Part shown: positions 1 to 7,387 of the stretch, one piece after another | Position numbering within the stretch: the stretch's first letter is position 1 | How the letters are laid out: each line of letters begins with the position of its first letter | NCBI GenBank assembly: GCA_900321195.1 | Contig: ONVG01000002.1 | Coordinates: forward strand, 1 to 29,505 | Reading direction: 5' to 3' | Origin: an uncultured Eubacteriales bacterium | GTDB lineage: Bacteria; Bacillota; Clostridia; Oscillospirales; Acutalibacteraceae | DNA length: 29,505 nucleotides | Made by a program: the position numbers and the translations under genes | The notes under the pieces: generated by a model | Told to the model about the DNA's origin: nothing | Seen by the model: the letters and a program-made list of their open reading frames with translations, nothing else | Database searches by the model: none

Positions 1-308
1 TCTATTATAGCATAAACTGCGGATTTTTTCCAGTTTTTATGCACCTTTTGGGTGCATAAAAGATGTGGTTTTCTGCTTTGTTTTTCGGCTTGTAATCAGA
101 GTTTCGGGGTTGTCGTTCTTTTGAGTTTCACGGATTCAGGATATAAGTAATTATGCAAACACGATAACGGCTTTCAGAATATGCAAGCAACAAAAAGAAC
201 GGTAATGCGGCAAATATGTGATGAATATATCTTCTGCCCTTAACAAAAACTATCGGTTGAAATTATTTATTCTTTATTCACTATTATTTATTATTGGAGG
301 TGAGGCGG
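1..308. other. Gene-free left edge with hairpin and repeat remnant
   Basis: No convincing gene lies in these 308 bases; the one short open frame has no good ribosome binding site. The stretch holds a perfect 10-bp hairpin (36-60) and an 18-bp match (126-143) to the right end of the MITE-like element at 19165-19275. It also holds a weak likeness (about 92-115) to the 'gcaatcagag' and 'ttgtcgctc' parts of the mosaic repeat found at 18830-19456. It is best read as an eroded intergenic repeat region upstream of the sugar transferase. No confident promoter for that gene could be picked out. Confidence 0.5.
36..60. other. Perfect 10-bp hairpin
   Basis: TTTATGCACC and GGTGCATAAA flank a 5-nt loop. 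No run of T follows on either strand, so terminator function is uncertain. It could end transcription of a gene left of the window or be part of a repeat remnant. Confidence 0.4.
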
Positions 309-1703
309 ATGATAAAACAAAATCAGACAACACTGAATACACTGCATGTGATAATAGATGCTGTAATAAGCTTTTCGGCCTGTATAGCTTCATATTATCT
401 TATGATAATAATATTTAATATGAATATGCTTATAGAATATAATTACAGCGTAAAAGCAGCGCTCATCGTTTTATTCGGAATGGCGGCATTACAGATATTA
501 TGCAACTTTTCCTGCGACCTATACCGCTCATACCGTTCTACAGGCTTTGCATTTGAGGTACTTAACATACTTCGCTCAGGTCTTATAGTATTTACGATAA
601 TGATAATTCTTGTTATAATCATGTCAAGACTCTATCAATATCAGATACCTCTGATGTTTTACTTTTTTGCGAATACATTCAGCTCTGTATTATACAGACT
701 GTTCCTGAGAAATATCCTGCGTTATCTTAGAAGCAAGGGCTATAACAAAAAATTCATCATAATTTTAGGGATAAACGATTGTACGGAAAAATTCATTGAT
801 AAAATAACTTCATCCCCCACACTGGGATATGAAATAGCGGGATACTTCGATACATCTCCTCATTCAAAGTTAGGTCTTCCTTATCTCGGAACTTTTAAAA
901 AGCTCTCATCATATTTAGGAAAATGTCAGATAGATGAAGCTCTTATAATGCTTTCGGATAAATCTCAGCCATACCTCGGCCATCTCGTCGCAATATGTGA
1001 CAATCGGGGAATAAAGTTTTCGATAATCCCGAATATGTTTTCAAGCTTTTCTTCACGAATTTATATATCAAGCTTTGACGGCATACCCGTTATGAGCATG
1101 AGAAAAGTACCTCTCGACAAGATATACAACAAGGTCACAAAAAGAGTGCTTGACATATTAGGCTCGTCAATTATGATAATACTTACCTCTCCCCTTATGA
1201 TAGTTGTTGCTATAATAATAAAGCTTACCTCACCGGGAAAAATAATATTCTGTCAGCAAAGAGTCGGACTTGATAAAAAACCGTTCACTATGTATAAATT
1301 CCGCTCGATGAGAACAGAAACAGAGGGAGATATTTCGGGAACAGAAAAAAATGACGCCCGATGTACGAAAATAGGCTTGTTCATAAGAAAATTCAGCATA
1401 GACGAACTTCCTCAGCTTTTCAATGTGCTGAAAGGGAACATGAGCCTTGTGGGTCCGAGACCCGAAATACCCTACTATGTCAATGAGTACAGAAAATCAG
1501 TACCTTTATATATGGTAAAGCATTATGTCAAACCGGGCATAACAGGCTGGGCGCAGGTCAACGACCTGAGAGGAAATGATACATCTATAGCCGAAAGGAT
1601 AAAGCTTGACATATATTATATAGAGCATTGGTCGATAACCTTTGACATAAAAATACTGCTTATGACGGTCGAAAAAATATTCTTTTCAAAAAATGCGCGA
1701 TAA
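309..1703 (+). CDS. Undecaprenyl-phosphate sugar phosphotransferase (WbaP/EpsE-type)
   Basis: This enzyme likely starts a surface polysaccharide by moving a sugar-1-phosphate from a nucleotide sugar to undecaprenyl phosphate at the inner face of the membrane. The first ~130 residues contain about four hydrophobic helices, followed by a CoA-binding-like middle domain. The last ~190 residues are the bacterial sugar transferase domain. Its hallmarks are visible: a helix after KVTKRVLDILGSS, the block QQRVGLDKKPFTMYKFRSMR, DELPQLFNVLKGNMSLVGPR with PE next, and KPGITGWAQVNDLRG. At 464 residues it has the usual length of long-form polyprenyl glycosylphosphotransferases. The ATG at 309 follows a strong Shine-Dalgarno (GGAGG, 296-300); the in-frame TTG at 294 sits inside that site and is unlikely. 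An EpsG-like polymerase follows 17 bp later. The sugar transferred cannot be read from the sequence. Confidence 0.9.
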   Translation: MIKQNQTTLNTLHVIIDAVISFSACIASYYLMIIIFNMNMLIEYNYSVKAALIVLFGMAALQILCNFSCDLYRSYRSTGFAFEVLNILRSGLIVFTIMIILVIIMSRLYQYQIPLMFYFFANTFSSVLYRLFLRNILRYLRSKGYNKKFIIILGINDCTEKFIDKITSSPTLGYEIAGYFDTSPHSKLGLPYLGTFKKLSSYLGKCQIDEALIMLSDKSQPYLGHLVAICDNRGIKFSIIPNMFSSFSSRIYISSFDGIPVMSMRKVPLDKIYNKVTKRVLDILGSSIMIILTSPLMIVVAIIIKLTSPGKIIFCQQRVGLDKKPFTMYKFRSMRTETEGDISGTEKNDARCTKIGLFIRKFSIDELPQLFNVLKGNMSLVGPRPEIPYYVNEYRKSVPLYMVKHYVKPGITGWAQVNDLRGNDTSIAERIKLDIYYIEHWSITFDIKILLMTVEKIFFSKNAR

Positions 1704-1729
1704 GCCATTGAAGTTAGGAGATGTTTAGC

Positions 1730-2866
1730 TTGTTGTTTTATACTGTGAATAATCTTCTGCTGCTTTTCTGGGCAGCTATATTCTGTTTTCGTAAGCCTAA
1801 CAAAATAAAAGATATCATTTTCCTTATGATAGCCTTTTCTCAGCTTTTTCTTATAATGGCTTTCAGAAATCAGATAGGATATGACTATAATATGTATGCT
1901 GTGGGATTCAGAAATATGTCCGCCGCAGGATTCAGCAATCTTAACTATAAGGACTGGGAGCACGGCTTTAATATACTTACAAAGCTTATAGGTCTTATCC
2001 CCGGAATAGACTATGATTTCTATATGGTGATACTTTCGGTGATAGCCATAGTGCCGACAGCAATATTTATATACAAAAATTCAAAAGTACCCTGGATATC
2101 AACAATATTATATGTAAATATGTTCATTTACTTCATGTCTATGAACTTCCTCCGTCAGATGATAGCAATTTCAATACTGTATCTTGCATGGGAATGCATG
2201 AAGAAAAAGCGTTTCATACTTTATGCGCTGCTTATAATCGCCGCCTCTTTCTTCCACCAGACTATACTTATAATGCTGCCCGTATATTTCCTTGTAAAGA
2301 TGAGACCCGGAATAAAGGAACTTATAATGTACGGATTTATACTGCTTTGGTTCTACGCCGCTTCAACAAATGCCATAGAGTTAGTTACAAGCTTCTATCA
2401 CGAGGAATATACAAACTCTATATTCGTCAAAGAAGGCGTATCACTGATATATGCTATACTCCCGATAATAATAGTTGCATGCGCATTCATACTTTCAAAA
2501 GCAAAAACGATAGAGCTTTCAAAAGAAAACAAATATCTTATAAACCTCAGTCTTATAGGAGCAATAATGATGCTCACTATGTCAAAGCACAGTATAATAG
2601 AAAGACTTTCCTATTACTTCATACCGTTTATGATACTGTTAGTGCCTGTTATATACAAGTCACTCAAAACAAGAGGGTTCAGATATAAATTTGAAAGCGG
2701 AGTGGAAATAGACCTTACATCCAAAAAAAGCAAGCTCATAATATCTATGTGCTTCCTTGTGGGAATACTTCTTCTTTCCTATTTCCATTTCTATTTCGGT
2801 CTGCACGAGAACGCTCACGGCGCAGAAAAATACAGCAGCTGGGTAAGCTGGTTCTATTCAGGCTGA
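1730..2866 (+). CDS. EpsG-family membrane protein (polysaccharide polymerase-like)
   Basis: This is a hydrophobic protein of ~378 residues with roughly nine to ten membrane segments. The motif FRNQIGYDYNMYAVGF after the second helix is typical of EpsG/Wzy-like proteins, which join exopolysaccharide repeat units on the outer face of the membrane. It lies 17 bp behind the sugar-phosphate transferase, so the two probably form an operon. Start choice: the only Shine-Dalgarno (AGGAG, 1716-1720) abuts the ATG at 1721, which leaves no spacer. The in-frame TTG at 1730 has a 9-nt spacer and is preferred; using the ATG would add three residues. No terminator is obvious downstream. Polymerase function is inferred from the family and the neighbour. 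Confidence 0.8.
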   Translation: MLFYTVNNLLLLFWAAIFCFRKPNKIKDIIFLMIAFSQLFLIMAFRNQIGYDYNMYAVGFRNMSAAGFSNLNYKDWEHGFNILTKLIGLIPGIDYDFYMVILSVIAIVPTAIFIYKNSKVPWISTILYVNMFIYFMSMNFLRQMIAISILYLAWECMKKKRFILYALLIIAASFFHQTILIMLPVYFLVKMRPGIKELIMYGFILLWFYAASTNAIELVTSFYHEEYTNSIFVKEGVSLIYAILPIIIVACAFILSKAKTIELSKENKYLINLSLIGAIMMLTMSKHSIIERLSYYFIPFMILLVPVIYKSLKTRGFRYKFESGVEIDLTSKKSKLIISMCFLVGILLLSYFHFYFGLHENAHGAEKYSSWVSWFYSG

Positions 2867-2968
2867 TATAAAACAGTGTTTATTATTAAAGTGACGTTAA
2901 TTTATAATATAAAATACTAACCTTTGTACTATTATTATGTAAAGATTTGTAAAAATTGTAATTGGGTA

Positions 2969-2998
2969 TTGACATTTTATGCACAAGTATGTTATTAT
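2969..2998 (+). promoter_or_regulatory. Promoter of first anchored paralog
   Basis: TTGACA (2969-2974) and TATTAT (2993-2998) are separated by 18 bp. The same boxes at the same spacing lie upstream of the second paralog, and the leader after them is also alike. Confidence 0.7.
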
Positions 2999-3047
2999 TA
3001 CGTTGTCAAAAGGCAATGGTTCAAAATTTTTAAGGAGGATGTTTATC

Positions 3048-3836
3048 ATGAACATAAAAAAAAGCTTTTTGGTTGCTCTTGCAGCAGTAACAGCTGTAAC
3101 AAGCGTTTCTGCTATGACAGTTAGTGCTTCTACACTTGGTGATTCTACAGAAGCAATCTCTATCATCGCAGACGGTGTAAACGAAACAGAGGCTATAGCT
3201 ACACTTGACGGCGGTAACAAGACGGTTTATGCTAAGGTTAATCTCGCTAATGATCTTGCTGCCGGCAACTATACTCTTGTTGTATCAGTTGTTGCAGATA
3301 AGGCTATAGAGGAAGCTTTCGATGCAGTTGTAAGCAGTGAGTTCAAAGATGTTTTTGAAATCAGTCTTAAAGATGCTAATGGCAATACTGTAGATTACAA
3401 GAACATTCATGTTACCTTTGCTAAGTCACTCAACGGTCTTGATGTAAAGTCAACAGCCACAGGCGCAAACGATTCACTTATCGCAACTACTGCTGACGTT
3501 TTCTATAACGAAGCATACGGTGTAGACGGTGTTACATTTGCAGACCTCAGCGCAGAAGTAAGCAACGAGGCTCTCTCATTCTCAACAAATGGCTATTCAA
3601 AGTTCGTTCTTGCTTATGTTAATAATGAAGCATCAGAATCTCAGGTTTCTACTGAGGATCCTATCTCAAAGCCTGAGTCACAGAGCCAGACTGATGTTTC
3701 AAAGCCCACACCTTCAACTCCTACAACTCCTACAGGTGATAACACAGCAGCAACAGCAGCTGTATTCGCAGTAATGGGTGTAGTTGCTCTTGGTACTGTT
3801 CTTGCAACAACCAAAATGAAGAAGTCTTCAAAATAA
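3048..3836 (+). CDS. Secreted C-terminally anchored protein, paralog 1
   Basis: No named family is recognised. The 262-residue product starts with a signal peptide (MNIKKSFLVALAAVTAVTSV and on to about residue 28). A ~165-residue extracytoplasmic domain follows, ending in VDGVTFADLSAEVSN and TNGYSKFVLAYV. Then comes a Ser/Pro/Thr/Gln-rich linker (about 200-225) and a sortase-like tail: TPTGDNTAAT, a hydrophobic helix and KMKKSSK. The tail has the order of a sorting signal but lacks a canonical LPxTG. The ATG at 3048 is preceded by AAGGAGG at 7-nt spacing; the longer frame from 2979 begins inside the promoter. It has its own promoter and terminator and a tandem paralog at 4047. It is likely a cell-surface protein; its ligand or role is unknown. 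Confidence 0.8.
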   Translation: MNIKKSFLVALAAVTAVTSVSAMTVSASTLGDSTEAISIIADGVNETEAIATLDGGNKTVYAKVNLANDLAAGNYTLVVSVVADKAIEEAFDAVVSSEFKDVFEISLKDANGNTVDYKNIHVTFAKSLNGLDVKSTATGANDSLIATTADVFYNEAYGVDGVTFADLSAEVSNEALSFSTNGYSKFVLAYVNNEASESQVSTEDPISKPESQSQTDVSKPTPSTPTTPTGDNTAATAAVFAVMGVVALGTVLATTKMKKSSK

Positions 3837-3862
3837 TAAATGCTTGTTGAACAGGCATTTGT

Positions 3863-3895
3863 AAAGGCAGTGCTTCGGCAGTGCCTTTATTTTTT
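3863..3895 (+). terminator. Rho-independent terminator with UUCG loop
   Basis: The stem AAAGGCA/TGCCTTT plus TGC/GCA has one G-G mismatch and is closed by a TTCG tetraloop; a T-rich tail follows (3890-3895). A near-identical terminator follows the second paralog. Confidence 0.85.
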
Positions 3896-3967
3896 GTTTT
3901 ATTGCAACAGAATACGCTGTACTGAAAATCACTTATTTATATGATATATAAAATATAATACCAGCTG

Positions 3968-3997
3968 TTGACAATCAAATCATAAGTGTGATATTAT
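3968..3997 (+). promoter_or_regulatory. Promoter of second anchored paralog
   Basis: TTGACA (3968-3973) and TATTAT (3992-3997) have an 18-bp spacer, as upstream of the first paralog. Downstream, the leader (tcaaaaggcagtgtttcaaa) matches that of the first gene at most positions. Confidence 0.7.
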
Positions 3998-4046
3998 TTA
4001 CATTATCAAAAGGCAGTGTTTCAAAATATTTAAAGGAGATGTTTAT

Positions 4047-4955
4047 ATGAACATTAAAAAGGGCTTTTTGACCGCTCTTGCAGCTGTAACGGCTGTAACA
4101 AGTGTTTTCGCTATGACAGTAAGCGCTGCTCCGCTTGGTGACTCTACAGGAAATATCGATATCATCAATGTAACTGCAGACGGAATAAACAAAACAAATG
4201 CCATTGCCTCTATCGACATCAGCTCCGGAAAAAGAATATATATCCGCACTACACTTCCTGCCAAGCTTTCCGCAGGTGATTACAGACTAATGATATCATC
4301 TGTCGCAGATAAGAGAACAGAGGATGCTTTTGATACAGCTGTAGAAAATACAGCCAAGGATATTTATGAGGTAACTCTTCAAGAGTCCGACGGCAACGAT
4401 GTCAGCGTGAATAATATCGAGGTCGTTATCTCCGAAACTCTCGACGGTCTTGATACAAAGCCAACAGAATCTGATACCGCCAATGTTTTATATAACAAGG
4501 CATTCGGAATAGACGGCGTTACTTTTGCAGACCTCAACGCAAAAACAAGCAAGGATAACATTACATTTGAAACAAACGGATATTCAAGGTTCGTTCTTGC
4601 TAATGTTGAAAATACAGATATCGAGCCGCCGCCAGAACCAACAGGCGAACCTATATCGGATATTTCAATACCGGAGGTTGAACCAATATCAAATCCGATC
4701 TCAGATGATACATCCAAAGGAACCAATGAACCGGACACTGTATCAAAAACAGAGTCAAAGACAGAATCGGAAACAGAGTCAAAAACAGAACCTGTTCCCG
4801 ACAGTTCAACACCTTCAACACCGTCGAATCCTAACCCATCCAATCAGACAATATATACAGGCGATAACACGGCAGCAGCTATGTTTGCCGTAATATGCGC
4901 GGCTTCTCTCGGTATCGTTCTTGCATCTGCTAAATTTAAGAAAGCTTCAAAGTGA
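4047..4955 (+). CDS. Secreted C-terminally anchored protein, paralog 2
   Basis: This 302-residue protein is a tandem paralog of the gene at 3048. It has the same signal peptide pattern (MNIKKGFLTALAAVTAVTSV), and the same domain landmarks recur (TADGINKTNAIAS, GIDGVTFADLNAKTS, TNGYSRFVLANV). The linker is longer and richer in Pro, Ser, Thr and Glu, with short TESK/TESE repeats. The tail IYTGDNTAAAMFAVICAASL followed by KFKKASK again looks like a sorting signal with TGD in place of LPxTG. ATG 4047 follows AAAGGAG at 8-nt spacing. The promoter, leader and terminator are shared in type with the first copy, so the whole transcription unit was duplicated. The function is unknown; a surface location is well supported by the signal peptide and tail. 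Confidence 0.8.
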   Translation: MNIKKGFLTALAAVTAVTSVFAMTVSAAPLGDSTGNIDIINVTADGINKTNAIASIDISSGKRIYIRTTLPAKLSAGDYRLMISSVADKRTEDAFDTAVENTAKDIYEVTLQESDGNDVSVNNIEVVISETLDGLDTKPTESDTANVLYNKAFGIDGVTFADLNAKTSKDNITFETNGYSRFVLANVENTDIEPPPEPTGEPISDISIPEVEPISNPISDDTSKGTNEPDTVSKTESKTESETESKTEPVPDSSTPSTPSNPNPSNQTIYTGDNTAAAMFAVICAASLGIVLASAKFKKASK

Positions 4956-5001
4956 TGCCCGCATCTGAAAAATTTTAAAATATCCCAAGTTAAACAAACA
5001 T

Positions 5002-5030
5002 AAAGGCAATGCTTCGGCAGTGCCTTTATT
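5002..5030 (+). terminator. Terminator after paralog 2 (UUCG loop)
   Basis: AAAGGCAATGC, TTCG and GCAGTGCCTTT form a stem with one A-G mismatch; the T-rich tail is short. It is nearly the same as the terminator at 3863. It ends 20 bases before the apbE start codon, so readthrough may feed apbE; no separate promoter for apbE is visible. Confidence 0.75.
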
Positions 5031-5049
5031 TGTTATGAGAGGTCATGCT

Positions 5050-6078
5050 ATGTTAAAAAACAGGCTTTTCGCAGTTTTGCCGATAATTATGATAATGCTT
5101 TCCGGATGCACAGATAAAAATGACAGCAGCTTTTATTCAAAGGATGTATTCGCTATGGATACATTTATGACTATAAAAGCATACGGAGAAAACGCTCAGA
5201 CAGCCGCCGACCTTGCGGAAAAAGAGATAATGCGTCTTGACTCGCTTCTTTCCGTAAACGCTCCCGAAAGCGATATTTCAAGGATAAACAACAGCAGTAA
5301 CGGCGCTGTTGTTTCAGCCGACACAATAAAAATAATGCAAAAGGCTGCCGAGATATCGGAAAAAACAGAAGGCGCGCTTGATATTACCGTCTACCCTATT
5401 CTTTCCGAATGGGGATTTACAACAGGGAAATATTCAGTTCCTTCAAAAGAAAGGATATCAGAGCTGCTCAAAAATGTCGACTATAAAAACGTAAGGATAG
5501 ATGAAGAAAAAAGCACTGTATATGTACCCGAGAACACATATACAGAGCTTGGGTCTGCCGCAAAGGGATATACCGGCGACAGAGTAAGAGATATACTTAA
5601 AGAAAACGGGGTAAAAAGCGGTATTATAAACTTAGGCGGAAATGTCTGCGCGATAGGCAGAAAACCCGACGGCTCAAAATGGATTGTCGGAATAAAAGAC
5701 CCTGATGACACGGAAAAGGTCATATGTACGGTAAAGGCTGAGGACGAGTCAGTTATAACCTCCGGAAATTACGAGCGGTTTTTCATCGGTGAGGACGGGC
5801 ATATATACGGACATATAATCGATACAAGGACAGGATATCCTGTTGATGATAACGGACTTCTTTCCGTGACGATAATAGGAGCTGACGGAACAATGTGTGA
5901 TGCACTGTCAACGGCTTTATTCGCTATGGGAAAGGAAAGGGCGCTGGACTTTTGCAGACACGAAAGCGGATTTGAAGCTGTTTTTGTCGGCAGCGACAGA
6001 AAGCTGTATATCACGTCCGGTATAAGCAGGGATGTTGAGCCGAGCGAAAATATCGATACAGAGGTAATAGAGAGATGA
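5050..6078 (+). CDS. apbE: ApbE-family FAD:protein FMN transferase lipoprotein
   Basis: ApbE enzymes attach FMN from FAD to a Ser/Thr of target proteins outside the cytoplasm, for example subunits of Rnf or Nqr electron-transfer complexes. The 342-residue product has a lipoprotein signal ending in the lipobox LSGC (Cys20). Family blocks follow: FAMDTFMTIKAYG near the N-terminus, ELGSAAKGYTGDRV, GIINLGGNVCAIG, HIIDTRTGYPVD and ADGTMCDALSTALFAMG near the C-terminus. ATG 5050 is chosen because AGAGG (5038-5042) lies 7 nt upstream; ATG 5035 would lack a site. The stop overlaps the start of the NusG-II gene (ATGA), a common pairing with ApbE in Clostridia. No flavinylation substrate is encoded in this window. 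Confidence 0.92.
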   Translation: MLKNRLFAVLPIIMIMLSGCTDKNDSSFYSKDVFAMDTFMTIKAYGENAQTAADLAEKEIMRLDSLLSVNAPESDISRINNSSNGAVVSADTIKIMQKAAEISEKTEGALDITVYPILSEWGFTTGKYSVPSKERISELLKNVDYKNVRIDEEKSTVYVPENTYTELGSAAKGYTGDRVRDILKENGVKSGIINLGGNVCAIGRKPDGSKWIVGIKDPDDTEKVICTVKAEDESVITSGNYERFFIGEDGHIYGHIIDTRTGYPVDDNGLLSVTIIGADGTMCDALSTALFAMGKERALDFCRHESGFEAVFVGSDRKLYITSGISRDVEPSENIDTEVIER

Positions 6079-6422
6079 GCAAACGACTGAAAAAAATTCT
6101 TCCGATATGCGCTGTTCTGCTTGCCGTACTGATATGCATTGTGTGGATCATAATACAAAAAAGCACAATGAAAAACGGAAGATATGCGGATATAAGGATA
6201 TCGGGAGTATCTGCCGCAAGGCTTGACCTTGATAACGAAACAAAAAAGCAGTTTCACGGTGAAAACGATATAGACCTGACTGTAGTTACGGGGAACGGCT
6301 GTGTTTATGTTGAAAAGTCCGAATGTCCTGACAAGATATGTGTAAAGACGGGAAAGATATCCGCTGTCGGAGAGCAGATAGTCTGTCTGCCTGCAAGGAT
6401 AGTCATTGAGGTAAAAAATTAA
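6075..6422 (+). CDS. NusG domain II-containing membrane-anchored protein
   Basis: This 115-residue protein has one N-terminal membrane helix (about residues 8-28) and an extracytoplasmic domain. The signature NGCVYVEKSECPDKICVKTG, continuing to GEQIVCLPARIVIEV, matches the NusG domain II family (PF07009 type), including the paired cysteines in CPDKIC. Its start overlaps the apbE stop (ATGA), so the two are translationally coupled. In related bacteria this pairing is often near genes for electron transport or isoprenoid-type membrane proteins, which suggests a role with a flavinylated membrane complex. The role itself is not established. Downstream lies a fragment of the mosaic repeat (6423-6455). 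Confidence 0.8.
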   Translation: MSKRLKKILPICAVLLAVLICIVWIIIQKSTMKNGRYADIRISGVSAARLDLDNETKKQFHGENDIDLTVVTGNGCVYVEKSECPDKICVKTGKISAVGEQIVCLPARIVIEVKN

Positions 6423-6455
6423 AAGTTCTTTTTTCTATCAAGCTTTTCCGCACCT
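6423..6455 (+). repeat. Isolated fragment of the mosaic repeat
   Basis: This stretch matches 22827-22859 at all but one position (aagttcttttttctat, then aagcttttccgcacct). The corresponding part of the inverted copy lies around 19012-19045 on the other strand. Only this ~33-bp module is present here, directly after the NusG-II stop codon. Confidence 0.7.
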
Positions 6456-6484
6456 GATTTCCGTGGTTTTGATAAAAAATAATG

Positions 6485-6513
6485 TTGACAAAAAATCTAA
6501 ACTGTTATAGAAT
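6485..6513 (+). promoter_or_regulatory. Promoter of the DUF2185-like gene
   Basis: TTGACA (6485-6490), a 17-bp spacer and TAGAAT (6508-6513). It lies about 45 bp upstream of the start codon at 6560. Confidence 0.8.
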
Positions 6514-6559
6514 TATTTTATGTATTGGTTTTATTTTGACAAGAAAGGAATTTTATAAA

Positions 6560-7297
6560 ATGATAACATTTGAAGCTAAAATAAGAGAACAGACAGTAAG
6601 ACTTTTTTCAGACCTTCCGCTCAAAAATGCAGTAGGTGCAGTTTTCAGAACGCTTGCTCAGGTAAGTCAGAAAACAAACATATTCTCGGAAAGATTTGCG
6701 CTTTGCTTTGGCTGGGCATATTTCTATATGAGTCCGAGAGAAGATGAGAACGGCAATAAATTCTGGCTCGTACAGACAGGCGATTATGACAAGGATCCTC
6801 AGAAAGACAGAATAGATAACTGTACCGTTTCTCTCGTAGTACAGAACATGCAGATAGAAGCTGTACAGATAGCAAAGGTAAATCCGGAGCCTGCTACCTG
6901 CAAGGATACAGTACTTGTTCTCAAGGAAGCAATGAATGCAGAGGATGTATATATGAACAGGTCAGAAGCTGCAAAGGACGGAGATTCAGGCTGGTACTTT
7001 GGTCTGCTCGACGACCCGAACGAGGAAAACCATACAGCAGATGATTATATCCGTGTGCCTTCATGCGAGCTTATAAAGTTCCGCACAGAAGCTCTCAGAG
7101 TTATGCAGATGCCTGTAGGCACTGTCGCTGTTTTCCATGAAAATGAAATGACCGCTCTTATCGACAGCGAGGACAGACCGCTCAAATTCACTACAGAAGC
7201 AGAAAGAAAGGCGCTTGCCGAAAAGCAGAGAGCGCAGTTTGCCGCTGAAGTAAAGGAAGCTGAGGAAAGAGCAAAGGCAGAACAGGAAAATAAATAA
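6560..7297 (+). CDS. Conserved-looking cytoplasmic protein, possible DUF2185-like domain
   Basis: I do not recognise this 245-residue protein with confidence. It has no signal peptide or membrane helix. The N-terminal part (MITFEAKIREQTVRLFSDLP) is of unknown type. The region around 145-205 (DGDSGWYFGLLDDPNEEN, then MQMPVGTVAVFHENEMTALI) resembles the 'DSGWRF ... PxGSxFxR' pattern of DUF2185/immunity-type proteins; this is a tentative family guess. The last ~35 residues are Ala/Glu/Lys-rich and probably a coiled coil. ATG 6560 follows AAAGGA; the upstream in-frame ATG at 6482 overlaps the promoter and is rejected. It is a single-gene unit with its own promoter. Confidence 0.7.
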   Translation: MITFEAKIREQTVRLFSDLPLKNAVGAVFRTLAQVSQKTNIFSERFALCFGWAYFYMSPREDENGNKFWLVQTGDYDKDPQKDRIDNCTVSLVVQNMQIEAVQIAKVNPEPATCKDTVLVLKEAMNAEDVYMNRSEAAKDGDSGWYFGLLDDPNEENHTADDYIRVPSCELIKFRTEALRVMQMPVGTVAVFHENEMTALIDSEDRPLKFTTEAERKALAEKQRAQFAAEVKEAEERAKAEQENK

Positions 7298-7313
7298 TAG
7301 CGGAAAATGATAG

Positions 7314-7349
7314 GTGGTTAGTGATAAGTATATGCTCCTCACTAACCAC
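7314..7349. other. 10-bp inverted repeat between genes
   Basis: GTGGTTAGTG (7314-7323) and CACTAACCAC (7340-7349) are perfectly complementary with a 16-nt loop. No T-run follows, so it is not a clear terminator. It lies in the 90-bp gap before tgt, where no promoter is evident. Confidence 0.5.
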
Positions 7350-7387
7350 TAACTGCTGATAACTGATTTTGGAGTGTTGTTTATCAG

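Noticed and set aside
257..287. Promoter for the sugar transferase (TTGAAA with TATTAT)
   Set aside because: The spacer would be 19 bp and transcription would begin at the ribosome binding site, leaving almost no leader.
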